A stretch of 64,000 bases of DNA from Bryum argenteum (lineage: Eukaryota > Streptophyta > Bryopsida > Bryales > Bryaceae): positions 10,522,727-10,586,726 of the forward strand of contig CM073327.1 of assembly GCA_037043015.1 (NCBI GenBank), read 5' to 3'. The notes under the pieces were generated by a model, which was not told where the DNA came from, made no database searches, and saw only the letters and a list, made by a program, of their open reading frames with translations. Every line of letters starts with the position of its first letter. The stretch's first letter is position 1. The position numbers were made by a program, and so were the translations under genes. Shown one piece after another: positions 23,801-35,123 of this stretch.

Positions 23801-24048
23801 ACCGTAGAGGTATCGACCGCAAGCGATGGTAGTAGAGGGACATCGTGGAGGGACATCGTCTTCGAAGACATCTTATAAAACATTTTGTAAGACCACAGAA
23901 AACATCCTTCATATATTTCAAATGTCTTCTTGATGTCTTCTTAGACACTAATCCAACTTTTAGTCTAAAAGTCATTTTCAGGACCTGTGATTGACTTTAG
24001 ATGTCTTATTTAAGACATTTAAATTTCGATGGTTTTCTTATAGTGTTG
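20877..24048. mobile_element. non-autonomous CACTA (En/Spm-type) element, 3,166 bp
   Basis: The element spans 20880-24045, with termini CACTATAAGAAAACCATCGA and its inverted copy, and TTG target duplications at 20877-20879 and 24046-24048. Both terminal few hundred bases are packed with AGATGTCTT-type motifs in both orientations, the subterminal-repeat arrangement typical of CACTA elements. No transposase frame is present. It carries a TTAA-type MITE (22075-23009). The insertion splits the SET domain of SUVR3 copy A exactly between ND and the codon containing the duplicated TTG. Copy C lacks it. Confidence 0.92.
22075..23009. mobile_element. TTAA-type MITE, 927 bp, nested in the CACTA element
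   Basis: TTAA at 22075-22078 and 23006-23009 flanks inverted ends CCCCTAAAAATCCAGG, a perfect 16-bp repeat. Being nested, it inserted after the CACTA element. The inner ends also show long imperfect inverted similarity (for example the segments near 22320-22560 and 22640-22900). Confidence 0.9.
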
Positions 24049-24271
24049 TGATGGGTGCAATTTGTTGTTGTGCTTGGTACAAGCAGCGGGCTCTGAGATT
24101 TTGCGGCTTGTGTTCTTTGCTACAAGAGACATTCGTGAGGGTGAAGAGATACGGTTTGGGTATGTTGTTTGTAGAAAGTATGTTAGTGGTGCCATGGGGG
24201 AGTTGTTGTCTTGCTATTGTGGAACTAAGTATTGTTCCAACTTCCTTTCTGCTAAGCCCACATGATCATGC

Positions 24272-24670
24272 TTATCCCACTTTGGTGCATGGATGTGATG
24301 TGCTTTGGAAGCTGGGCATGTGATCCGAGTCCACATTGGCCATGACAGATAGATCCTCTTTCCCATGGAGACTAGGGCACACAAAGAAAATGCCTTTTCT
24401 GGCACCCATGGTGTTGCGCACTAAGTAAGCCGAAGTCGAAGCCGAACGAAGCCAAAGTCTAGCTCGTAGTAATGAAAGCTCTTCAGATACGAAATGCTCA
24501 CGTTTTTCTTGCTCGTCCTCCGGCACTGACCCAATTGTACCCGTCTTTACGCTGTGAGTTATGAAGTCGATCATGTTTTGGTACCATTGTCTCGTATTTC
24601 TTGTTGCCACTGCGTTGTGTAATATATTGGCTGTTATACTAAATGGCTGGTTTGGCACCTCGTCCCCTTG
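24272..24670 (-). pseudogene. BAHD acyltransferase C-terminal exon fragment
   Basis: The minus strand encodes PFSITANILHNAVATRN, WYQNMIDFITHSVKTGTIG, and, after a frame-shifted middle, VRNTMGARKGIFFVCPS and GKEDLSVMAN. These match the third exon of the BAHD genes at 40414-40901 and 46501-46988, closer to the former. The DFGFG block is read in the wrong frame. It directly abuts SUVR3 pieces. Confidence 0.85.
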
Positions 24671-24672
24671 AG

Positions 24673-24800
24673 AAGAGCATGATGAAGAGCCACTGGCAGA
24701 TTCGGAGTCAGACTCAGATGTAGATGATAGCGATAGGGGAGTGTGGAAGAGTATGTAGTTGCAATGGAGACTGCTACCATCTTGCGACACAACATAGTAC
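24673..24800 (+). pseudogene. SUVR3-like pre-SET fragment (copy D)
   Basis: Nucleotide similarity to 11440-11570 is clear: GAAGAGCATGATGAAGAGCC, then GATGTAGATGATAGCGAT and GGAGACTGCTACCATC. It is interrupted by stops and lies in opposite orientation to its two neighbours. Confidence 0.7.
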
Positions 24801-25980
24801 AAAGTGAGTGGCAAGGTGGAAGAAACCTCCGGAAACATTTGTTGGTTACAATGATCGATGTGTTCTCTACTCTTGACTAAGCCGTAAAAGAATTGGTCGA
24901 GATAAGCATGATCATGTGGACTTAGAAGAAAGGAAGCCGAAGCAACCCTCGGTTCCACAATAGCAAGGCAATACCTCCTCCAAGGCACCACTACCAAAGC
25001 TTTTACAGGTAGCATAGCTATATACCGCATCTCGTCGCCCTGAGGAATATCTCTTCTAGCAAAGAACGCAAGCCTCGGAATCACAAAGTCCGCTGCTCGT
25101 AGTAAGCACGACATCAAATTGTTTCATCACAAGCATAGTTGATGAAGCGAGTCACGTTCTCGGTTGTCATATCATTCAAGACAATGCCGTATCGCTCTTG
25201 ACATTGTACAGTTAATAGCTTACTTGCACGGCTATGATATCAGTATCTCCAGATCAAAATACAATCTCGATTTGACGGTTTATCTTTGCCACTACGAAGT
25301 GTCAAAGATTGTGGAATCTAGGAAATGAGTAAAGGAAGGAAGACCGATGTGAATTATTTTTCATGTTGTATTGTGCAGGTTTGATGCATTACGTGTATAT
25401 TCACAAACAAATTATCTTTTGTTGATGTGTTGTGCAGCCACTAGTAAAAAATGGCAAAAAAGTGACGACCGTAATGACTTGACGGGAATAACACAAAGTG
25501 TCAGTTTTAATTGTGCATTTAATAACGTCAAAATAAATTATTTATATCTGTCACTTTCTTTAATTTTTTTATTGATCTTTTAGAGTGTGGTATGCTTATT
25601 ACAACAAAAAAAAATCTAAGAAAAGTAACAAATATCATAATTTATTCTGAAGTTATTAAAAGCACAATTAAAACTGACACTTTGTGTTATTCCCGTCAAG
25701 TCATTACGGTCGTCACTATTTTGCCATTTTCTACAAGTGAGCGTATAAACTCCAACTTGTGCAATTTTGACATACAACTAAAGCTCGCCCTGAAAGGCCA
25801 TGTTATGTTATTCGGTGGTGGCACTCTCTATTGCTACTACATGCTCCTCCGCACTCCTGTATTAGCCGTGGGTAATCGCTGTCATCTACTTCTGAATCTG
25901 ACTCTAAATCCAAATGTGCTTGTGGCTCTTCATCATGCTCTTCTGCCCTCTGATTACAATTCCATGAGTCAAGCCACAGT
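24801..25980 (-). pseudogene. SUVR3-like copy B, inverted, with a CACTA MITE inside
   Basis: In minus order: pre-SET (25980-25743), a 301-bp MITE (25439-25739), then SET-region homology (25438-24880) including TRFINYACDE-like sequence and RLAFFARRDIPQGDEMRY. It is homologous to copy A and meets copy C head to head at 25980/25981. Several frame changes and stops make it non-functional. Confidence 0.8.
25436..25742. mobile_element. CACTA-type MITE, 301 bp
   Basis: The element spans 25439-25739, with inverted repeats of about 78 bp beginning CACTAGTAAAAAATGGCA and CACTTGTAGAAAATGGCA. Target duplication AGC lies at 25436-25438 and 25740-25742. Long near-perfect inverted arms make it a strong hairpin. 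There is no coding capacity. Confidence 0.92.
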
Positions 25981-26768
25981 TACCCGCGGCTGATACGGAA
26001 GTGTGGAGGAGCATGTAGCTGCAATGGAGACTGCTGCCACCAGGTCACAAAACATGGCCTTTTAGTGCGAGCTTTAGTAGTACGTCAAAACCGCATAGGC
26101 TAGAGTTGACGCTGCACATCACATTAGCAAATAATTATTTATTTGTGAATATGCAAGTAATGCATGAAACTTGCACAGGACAATAGGAAAATAATCCACA
26201 ACGGTCTTCCTTCTCTTGTTCACTTCTTAAATTCCACCATCTTTGTCACTTCATAGCGACAAATATAAATCGCCAAATCTAGATTGTACTCTGATCTGAA
26301 GATACTGATACCATAGCCGCCAAGTGAGTTATTAAATGTACACTCTCAAGAGCGATACGATATTGTCGTGAACGATACGACAACCGGGAACGTGACTCGC
26401 TTCATCAACTATGCTTGTAATGGGACAATTTGTTGCCGTGCTTGGTACAAGCAGCGGGCTCTATATTTCCGAGGCTTGTGTTATTTGCTAAAAGAGATAT
26501 TCCTGAGGGCGACAAGATGCAGTATAGTTATGGTACCATTGAAAACTTTAGTGGTGGTACCTTGGGGAGGTGTTGCCTTGCTATTGTGGAACTGAGGGTT
26601 GCTTCGGCTTCCTTCCTTCCAAGCCCACTTGATCACGCTTATCTCAACCAATTCTTTCACGGCTTATTCGGGAGTAAAGAACACATCGGTCATTGTGACC
26701 AACAAATGTTTTTGGAGAAATCTTACACCTTACCAGTCACTTTGTACTCTTGTAAAATGCAATTCTGA
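25981..26768 (+). pseudogene. SUVR3-like copy C, lacking the two large insertions
   Basis: It begins at TTACCCGCGGCTGATACG, continues through the pre-SET end, SET and C-terminal regions, and includes RLVLFAKRDIPEGDKMQYS and DHAYLNQFFHGL. It crosses without interruption the points where copy A carries the 9.1-kb and CACTA insertions, so it acts as the empty-site reference. It has its own stops and frame changes, plus an intron-like stretch at 26160-26320. Confidence 0.8.
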
Positions 26769-26931
26769 TGCTACATAGGCACGATCATTTCATCTCAATT
26801 TCAATCATATTGAATGGAGTGTAAAATGTTGCAATCCTTGTCGTGCAGCCAACCGCATGGATGTGATGTGTTTTGGTGAGAGATTGATATGTGACCATGC
26901 AATGAGGCAAGTTTCACGAACGAGTACCGAT

Positions 26932-27248
26932 CTACACTAATAGAAAATGGCACTAAAAGTGATGGCCGTAATGACTTGACCGTAATGACACATAGTGCAT
27001 ATTTTAATTGTGCTCCTAATGACATCACAATAAATTATTATATTTGTCACTTTTTTAAATTTTTTATTAATAATTTTTTACTATTAGGGTGTGGTATGCT
27101 TATTACCAAAAAAAAATTTTAAAAAATGAAAAAGTAACAAATATCATAATTTATTTTGATCTTATTAGAAGCACAATCAAGACGGACACTTTCATTACGG
27201 TCAAGTCATTACGGCCGTCACTTCTAGTGCCATTTTCTACTAGTGTTA
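26932..27248. mobile_element. CACTA-type MITE, 311 bp
   Basis: The element spans 26935-27245, with ends CACTAATAGAAAATGGCACT and CACTAGTAGAAAATGGCACT. Flanking trinucleotides CTA and TTA differ at one base. The internal GTGGTATGCTTATTA block is shared with the 301-bp MITE at 25439, so both belong to one family. Confidence 0.85.
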
Positions 27249-27249
27249 C

Positions 27250-30200
27250 AGGGAATGCGGTTAGAGATTGCATGGAGCTAATCTAGTAGTTGTGCACCGA
27301 TCAAGCCGCTTATCTTGCTATACAATGAGCTATCTACAATAGACACTCAGAAATAGAGCCAGTGAAATTCAGGAACCACAGTACTGATGTACAACGATAT
27401 GATCACTAAGGACATGGATTGTATGCGATGCTCTTTTTGTAGTTGTTCAAGAGTCAAGTTAAGTAGGACGGCGCAATGTGCTGTAGTCATAGCTGTAGCT
27501 CCAGTGAAACCTCCATGTGCTGCAACTTTTGAGTATGTTTAGCCAATGACAGCATAGCATCCGCGTAAGGTTCATCTTTCATATTTTTTAGTGTTTTCTA
27601 GTTCATAATATTGATTTATAAACGTGCCTATCAGACCAACCTCATTGAAGTCACAATTCTTGCAATCTCAATAATCGAATGAATGTGATGTGTTACAATA
27701 TGTAACGTTGAACCATGTTATGAGTTGTGTGAAAAAGCGGTCCTTGCTTCACTATCAAAAGTACTTGTATGATAATTATCCATCTAAAGAACGGCTTTGC
27801 TCGTTTCCAAGTGAGCTTTTCGCGATGGCGGAGGAGGTGACGGTGGCGTTGGATTGAACACTGAATACCAACCATGTGGGCATCTATCAATGCAACCCAA
27901 GCGTTGGGAATCTACTACTCACAAGGATTAGCACTGAAGCTTTTGAGCCCCCTTTTGGACACTTATAGGACCACCACTTTCATGGTTTTCACTATGAGGT
28001 TAGTTTGATTCATGGTTGTTGGAGGAGAAAAACAGCTGTACATTTCTCTTTATTGGGTGGCATGCATACTTGCATATTCCGCACCACAGGTCCTTCAACT
28101 GAAGCATCTATTTGGATTATAATAGAAGATTAAGTGTCTTCGTGAAATCGAATGGATGTCTCCTTCTTCCATTGCATCACTAAAATGTGTAAGTTGCATG
28201 ATCCAATCTTGTGGCAGTGGCAGACCACATAATCATTAACGGACAACGGACTGTGAGGATGCCACTAGAGCATGTTCACATGAGCGGATTGTCATTTGAT
28301 TCCAAATTAGGAACAATAAATCTGCACATGTCATCGATTGGTTGTTTTTGAAAACATGACAATAACCCAATTTCACACCATATTTCACTCACATAGACTA
28401 CAGTATCGCACTCCCAAGTTGTATAAAACAACATCGAATCTCTTATGGTATATGAAATTGTCAAGTCATATCGATATCAACGATGAGATCCTTTCGTGGA
28501 AGACCGAAGAGGAGTGGGTACTATTGCAATCAATAAAAGATGGCAGAAGCCAAACAATAGCAAGTACAACTATAAGAGCAGCAGCAACTGGCAATCCAAG
28601 ATGACGACTCATTATACATTAAGCTACGGAGGGTTGTAACTCTGTGGCTAAATTTTAGATTCTAAGGAGGCACCATTACATACCAAAGACCAATGCGGAA
28701 ACTCGCAGCCTTGAGAAGCAGGGAGCTCGAGCTTCAAGGAAATGGTGAAACCTCTCAGACACTGCAGCTTGGGGTCGCACACTAGCATTAGCCATTCTTG
28801 ACCCCGATTCCAAGGACACCCAATTTTGTTTTAAAGCGATACAAATTTCATTACGGAGGGTGAAGCGAGAATTCGGGTCAGGCTTGCTAGATTTGACTAA
28901 AATTGAAAATCTATAATGATGCTCTCCCATCTCGATTAAGAGATCAACTTCAACAACAAAAATAGAACAATGAAATAGCTTATTCGCAAGGAACGGTATG
29001 AGGAGATCCTAAAAGTGATGTGTCTCAACACCTTGGACTCTTTAGCATGGAATTAAACAAATCCATCACACAATATAGATAAAAGGGTTTCTTAGAGGGA
29101 TTCCTTATCTAACTTTCGCTTTCAAGAACACTCAACCAAAAAGTGATCATTCAAACCTATACCATCTGCAATACAATTCTATTATTGAAACTACCTATTT
29201 TTATCACAAATGTTGGAGATTGAGTAAAAGATTTAGGTGTATATCCTTACACATACCCTACTTTCATTTCTAAGTTACTTTGTATTTGATGGTCGGAAAT
29301 TAGATTTGCTACCCAATACATGTACCAAGACGATAATCAAGTTGGATTAACATCTTCACTTTATACCACCTATTTAAAGCACCTTGTCATGTTTGTGTTG
29401 GGACGCTTATATAGAAAAAAAACTACTAGGGCAGCAAACAACAAAACTAGAGTCTCTAAACTTATACTCATATATTCTCAAATTACACCCATTGAATGCT
29501 CTAGTAGTTATTAGCTTTTGTACCTTTGTTTGAAAATAAAAATTTCATCTATCTATTCTAGTAATTGGTCAAAAGACTGGAGGCAGGGTACAAGGTTGAA
29601 AAATGTTTCAAATGAAGTTTTTTTCATTTTATTAACTAACACTTGTTCCAAATTCACACACCAACCAGAAATCAATTTCACTACCAATTTGAATATTCTA
29701 TTATCTCGTTGATTAATCCTTCCAACATTTCATTGATGCATATATTAGATAGGTATGTAGTACGAAAGGTGGTACATGAAATTTAGTATATATGCAATAT
29801 TTCTAAGATTTAAAAAACAAAGGTTTGAGAGAACTTGTTCCCACTTCCAATTACAAATTGTTCTCCGTTGAATAAGGGTTTTATCGTATCTTTATTTGTT
29901 GTTTCAAAGGAGAGTATATACTTTGAAAACTCCATCCTTATGGTATGTTTTCTACTTGCTTCTTATGTTTTTGCCACTTATTGATTGATTTTTATACCTA
30001 CGGATAGACACTCCAAGCACATCCACCCAGCGCGCAAAGCCATGTGCGGCTCTGCCCTCCAGAAATAGGTTGGTGCCTATCAAGGTTTACTTTGACAACT
30101 TGAGTGTTCTCCTAATTTGAGGCTTGTCCTTACTATGTTGTTTTTACAATGTTCCAAATTTGGCAATGCCCCAAAATCTCATTAATGTTTAATCTCAATT

Positions 30201-30825
30201 CCTTTAAAATGGCACTATTTCAAGAAAATGACAGGTTTTGGGGTGCTCAAAATGAAACAGATAACATAGATTTTGTTGGTTCTCAACCTTTAAACACTAT
30301 CAAGAAGAAAATTATTCTCGTTTAAAAACAAAGACGTTTTGGGATGACCGCTAACTAATAAATATTTTCAAGACAACAAAACATTTCTCAACGGCCGTCT
30401 AAAAAGGACAATATTTCTAAAGTGTAGTTTATAAATATTGCCCTTTGACTGCTTTTTACAAAAGCCAAAATTATCAAATTGTATAATATACGAGACTTTT
30501 GATAATATTATAGAAATAAGTTGATAGCATGAAGGTCATGCCAGAAACTAAAAACATGCCGTTTTAGAGGCATAACTAGATGTGGAGGCCACTAAAGTGG
30601 CATGTATTTCAGCGGGGGCCAAAATGGCACATTCGAGTTTGCCAGAAGTCAAGCTCATGGAACAATGTCATATCAACACAAGTGAGGTTGTTTTCTTTTT
30701 ATCTACTTGTTTCATAACATAGGCAATTGCAATGTGTAGCTTGAGTTTCCCTCAACACTTAAGTAAAGACTTGCAAATGTTGGCGAGTAAAAATGGCGTT
30801 AAGTATACATCTGGAGATAGACTTG
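27250..30825. other. gene-poor stretch, nothing recognised
   Basis: Only short frames occur on either strand. None has recognisable motifs or consistent splice signals. Parts such as 27400-28600 look like old degraded sequence. The stretch ends where duplicate-related nucleostemin upstream sequence begins. Confidence 0.45.
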
Positions 30826-31199
30826 AATGCTAAGATCTTTCTTTAACCCCATTTGGCTTACTAAACAATTCTTAATGTTGATTGAATTCTAAATAGTATA
30901 CCTTCTACACTAAAATCACTAGCTAAAAGCATTTTCTCTACAACCATGATTACCAAAGTACAAAGAACATTCCGCACTTGTGTCAAAATAAAAAGTTATA
31001 TGTAAATACATATAGTATCAAACATAAATATATATTCAAAAGTACCAATGTCTCCGGTAACCGTGCTAGCAACCTCGTAAATCTGCCTCCGAAACTTTTT
31101 GATTAGGGGTCTCGGCTACTGATGCCCTGAATCTTGGATACCCTGATTCCAGATACCCGGTTGCCACTTACCCCGGAGACATGCCTTAGGGCTGAAGTC

Positions 31200-31214
31200 T
31201 AGGGTTTAGGGTTT
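31200..31214 (-). promoter_or_regulatory. double telo-box upstream of the nucleostemin-like gene
   Basis: TAGGGTTTAGGGTTT, the complement of AAACCCTAAACCCTA, lies about 115 bp before the start codon. Telo-boxes are known plant promoter elements enriched upstream of ribosome-biogenesis and translation genes, which fits a nucleolar GTPase. The duplicate at 7327 retains a single-copy version. Confidence 0.6.
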
Positions 31215-31326
31215 AACGACTTCACAATCACAATCTTCACTGGAGCTCAAGGATTCAAGCGCAATTTAATCAAGCTCCGACAGGACCGACACCGAATTCT
31301 TCCTATTGCGATTAGAAGGCAGTCAA

Positions 31327-34118
31327 GATGGTGAACAAACAGAATATAAGTAAGCAAACAGCTCGTTTTTTCCGTTTCAGATTGATACTTTTGTGATGCT
31401 TTTGTTGATTGAATACTTCGAATTGGCGCAGAGGGTAAGTCCAAGCGCGTGTCGATGAAAAAGAAGAACAAAATCCTGAAAAAGGTGAAGCTGCACTGCG
31501 AGAAGAAGGCGAAGGAAGCGCGCAAGTTAGCTCACAACAAGCCGAAAGCTAAGCAGGAACATGATTCTGAGGAACAGATTGCCGCCATGCAAGCCCGGCG
31601 TGCTCGCGCCCTTGAAAATTTCGAGCTCAATCAAGCCGCGAAGAAAGACAAGGTAATCACAATTCATACCGATGCGGTACATCTCTTATTTTTGTACTTT
31701 TCCAGAAACAAAAATATCGAGTCACTGAGATCGGTTGTGAGGTCCAAGTGTTTAAATAATACCTTACTTATCGAGATGGGACAGAATTGCTTAAATTGAG
31801 ATGGACTTTCCGATGAATAATTTGAAGATTAGTTCATTTTAGTTTGCGCAATCGCTTATTTTTCGAGCGAAAATTTCGTAGGCTGCTGCGAAGCGAAAGC
31901 TCGGCGAGGATGAAGGTGCTACTGACCTAGCGCAGCTGGCATACAATGCTTCTATGAGGGCTTTCGACTTTGAGAACTCGAAGAAGCAGAGAGTTGATAT
32001 GGTTGGTCCTCAAGGTATACTACCCATCTGCTTGTGGCTATGCCAGCATCTTTATTTTCATTTTAGGGTTGCGCTTATGCGACTGTGTCGTGTTTACAGA
32101 GCATTCCAGAAGGCAATTTTACAAAGAGTTCATGAAAGTGGTGGAAGCATCGGACGTTATCATTCAGGTGTTGGATGCAAGGGATCCTCTAGGCAGTCGA
32201 TGTATGGACGTTGAACGTATGGTTCATAAAGCTGGAGGTCTCAAGCGCATCGTGCTTCTTCTCAACAAGATTGGTACCTTTTGTAACCTAATTCATCCTG
32301 TTGATATTTTCGTGACATGTTACTTAGTCAATAAGTGGTCTGCAGATCTTGTACCTAGGGAAGTGACGGAGCAGTGGTTGAAGTATCTTAGAGAGGAGCT
32401 ACCAGCTGTTGCTTTCAAGTGTAATACAGCGCAACAGCGAAAGAACTTAGGAAGGAAGTCATTTGCTAATGCTACCGAGAATCTAGACGTTCTGCAAGGC
32501 AGCGACTGTCTTGGCGCAGAGACTCTATTACAACTCTTAAAGAATTACTCAAGAAATCAGAAGGTATTGATTCTTTTCGGGATTGATCCCGTCTAATTGA
32601 GTCTCGTCCGTTTCAAAAGTAATTATCTGCAGGTGCATATAGTTTCTATTGTGTTCTGTGTTCGTGTACGTTTGGAGAGATGAAAGTTGTGCTTGTTTGT
32701 TGCATGTGCAGATGAAAACAGCAATCACAGTCGGTGTGGTAGGGTTCCCAAATGTTGGAAAGAGTAGTCTAATTAACAGTTTGAAGAGAACACGAGTGGC
32801 CAATGTCGGTTCTACACCAGGTGTCACCAAGGCAATGCAGGAGATTCACTTAGATAAGAATGTGAAGCTACTAGATTGTCCTGGAATTGTGTTCGCAGCA
32901 ACTGGCGATAACGAGGCATCTGCCACTCTCCGAAATTGCACTAAAATTGAAAAGCTTCCAGATCCTGCTACTCCAGGTAAACTTCCTCAGAGGTGGAGGG
33001 ACTTTTGTTTGTCAGATTCAATTGTCTTTGATTCTCCTTGTAATTGCTAAATATCACACCTGCTTCTATTGTCTGCTGTCTGAACTCTACTTCATCGACC
33101 ATTCAGTACATTTTTGGAAATTTGTGTTTTGAACGGTACTTTGTCTTCTTTTAATTAACAGTGAAAGAGATATTGCGACTGTGTCCTGCCGACAAGTTGG
33201 TATCTATCTACAAGATCAACAACTTCAACGATGTGGATGAGTTTTTGATGAATGTTGCAATGGTGCGCGGAAAGTTGAAAAAAGGAGGTGTGGCGGATAT
33301 ACTAGCAGCAGCCCGCATTGTGCTGCATGATTGGAATGAAGGTGAGTCACATAAGTGAAGCAAAAGCTACCTCCTATGATGTGTCTTAAGAGATGAGCGA
33401 GTACATTACACTCCTGATTTGTCTCCTTCAATTTTTTAGTTTTGCATGGAGGCCTTTTGCTATCTTGCCTTAAAACTTGTCAAGCATTTTTGTTCAGGAA
33501 AAATACCATACTTTACAACACCTCCTGTTCGGGAAGTTAGCGAGCATGCCGAGTTTGGAGCAATCGTAACAGAATGGGGCAAGGAATTTGACGTGGAGGA
33601 GGTCTTTCAGAACGAAACCACTGCTGTAATAGCTGGTCTTCCATCTATGGCGGACACTTCACATGTCCAGATGCCGTCAACTGCTCCCCTCGCAATGGAC
33701 ACGAACATTTCTATGGTAACCAACGAACTTAGCTTGGTGTGCCTGGATATTTGATGACCCAGTTTTAGCACTCAAACCTACCTCACTTCTTGCGCAGGCT
33801 ATGGAAGACGGGGACAGTGAAGAAGAGGAGGAGGATATGGATGAGGGTCCCAGCATGATGATGGACACAACTGAAGTAGCTGTGAAACGAGGTAGAACTT
33901 ATCTGAGTCAGAACGAGAGACTGTACGATGCAGAAGGCATTCAAAATCCACATGCCAAGCGAGCACAGAAGAAGCAGAAGAAGAAAGCGGCCAAGGCTAC
34001 TGCTCCAGAGTTCAGTAGCGATTCCAAAGCGTCTGATGACTACGACTTCAAAACAGATTACATCGACAATAATGACTCGGAAGGTGAGGATGAGGATGCA
34101 ATGGAGGGCATCAACTAG
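31327..34118 (+). CDS. NSN1: nucleostemin-like nucleolar GTPase
   Basis: Nine exons (31327-31348, 31432-31652, 31882-32014, 32100-32273, 32346-32563, 32712-32976, 33162-33341, 33498-33715, 33798-34118) join through GT-AG introns into a 583-aa protein, the usual length of plant nucleostemin-like 1. The basic N-terminus ([14 protein letters not shown], coiled-coil-like KKAKEARK) suits nucleolar and RNA binding. The GTPase motifs are in circularly permuted order typical of the YlqF/YawG group: DARDPLG 151-157, NKID 181-184 (G4), then GFPNVGKS 267-274 (G1) and DCPG 311-314 (G3). The acidic, lysine-rich tail ends DEDAMEGIN. Known role: pre-60S ribosome maturation in the nucleolus and, in Arabidopsis, growth and development. 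The 5' end and promoter are duplicated in inverse orientation at 2.1-7.9 kb. Confidence 0.95.
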
Positions 34119-35090
34119 AACCACCAGCTATAACAGAAAGCAAGCTTCGATGCTGCTGTTCATGGAGTCTTGAGCACTTACCTTTTAGGATGTTACAAAT
34201 TCCGGCATAGAGTAGGTTATTCAAATGAGTCACCCACCAGTTTTGTGTGTAATCTATTTCTTGTAGTATACGTAGTTATTATTAGGTAGAGATACCAACT
34301 GCTTACTGACGTGAGCCATGAGCACTTGTGCTAGTCCTGACATGAAAGGCACAAAATTCTTTTGCAGTCTCACGAGCTTTTTGTGTAGTCTAAGTCACAT
34401 CGGTCCCATTCTGACGTAGCGTAGGTCACTATCTGTCGTGATTATTTTGGGTCTTGATGAGTCTGTTTCACCAGCTTGTGTCTGAATCATCTCTATTGCT
34501 GCTGCTACCAACCAGGATCTAGTGTCTGTTCTGTAAGCTTTTTATGGTGAGTGTAGAAGTGTGATGCTGTCGTGGTCTTTTGAGGCCACTACTAGAACAG
34601 GGTGCTGAAGGTTTGAGTGAAATATTGGAGTGATGCTAAGTGGAAGGATAGATATTGGTAGGTAAGTAGAGGGCATATCATCAAGGATAGGTCTAATGGG
34701 CATTTTATTCACACCAGGCCTAGATCTATATATACATTTTCAAGATAGATGAGGGAGCAAGGTTTTTCCATCATATTCCTTCTTGTGCAATATATGTGAA
34801 CTTGACTAATGTTTACAATTTGGGGGATTTGAGTAGTTGGGAAGGGAAGGGATTACTTGTTTCTTTTATTAAGATGTTATACTTTGATTGGATGTGGCAC
34901 CTAGCTTGTACTTTTACACAAAATATTAGGTCCACATTCTTGCGAGTTATGACATCAAAATGCTCAACATAGAAATGAATTTTCTTGCCCATTAGTGATA
35001 AGAGAGAATAATGCTCTAGAAGTCAGGAAAATCACTCCTAAATTATGGAGACTCTTCAAGTTCTTGTTTTCAATGAATTACCTACATGTT
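34119..35090. other. 3' UTR of the nucleostemin gene and intergenic
   Basis: No coding signal. A 34-bp unit ending CATGTTTAACCCCT is present twice in tandem at about 35064-35131. The second copy is the left end of the following MITE. Confidence 0.5.
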
Positions 35091-35123
35091 TAACCCCTTG
35101 TTTTCAATGAATTACCTACATGT

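Larger units (their letters stand above)
10615..24265 (+). pseudogene. SUVR3-like SET-domain gene split by two transposons (copy A)
   Basis: The pieces in order are: an N-terminal F-box-like part (10615-11050, with the frame changing near 10826 at a 27-bp tandem repeat); pre-SET cysteine clusters (11375-11620: CMCKCGS, ECGGACSCNRDCCHRVTQ); the SET front (20734-20879: GSFVCEYAGELL, VGNVARFINND); and the SET end plus post-SET (24049-24265: FFATRDIREGEEIRFGY, CYCGTKYC). SUVR3 proteins are SU(VAR)3-9-related histone lysine methyltransferases. The 9.1-kb and 3.17-kb insertions fall inside codons. Removing each with one copy of its target duplication brings the flanking coding sequence back into frame. 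Copy C at 25981-26760 shows the uninterrupted arrangement at both sites. The frame change and insertions indicate a non-functional copy. Confidence 0.8.

Noticed and set aside
30842-30850. TTTAACCCCAT near the nucleostemin promoter as a TTAA-MITE end
   Set aside because: No matching inverted end follows, and the site aligns simply with the duplicate at about 7890.
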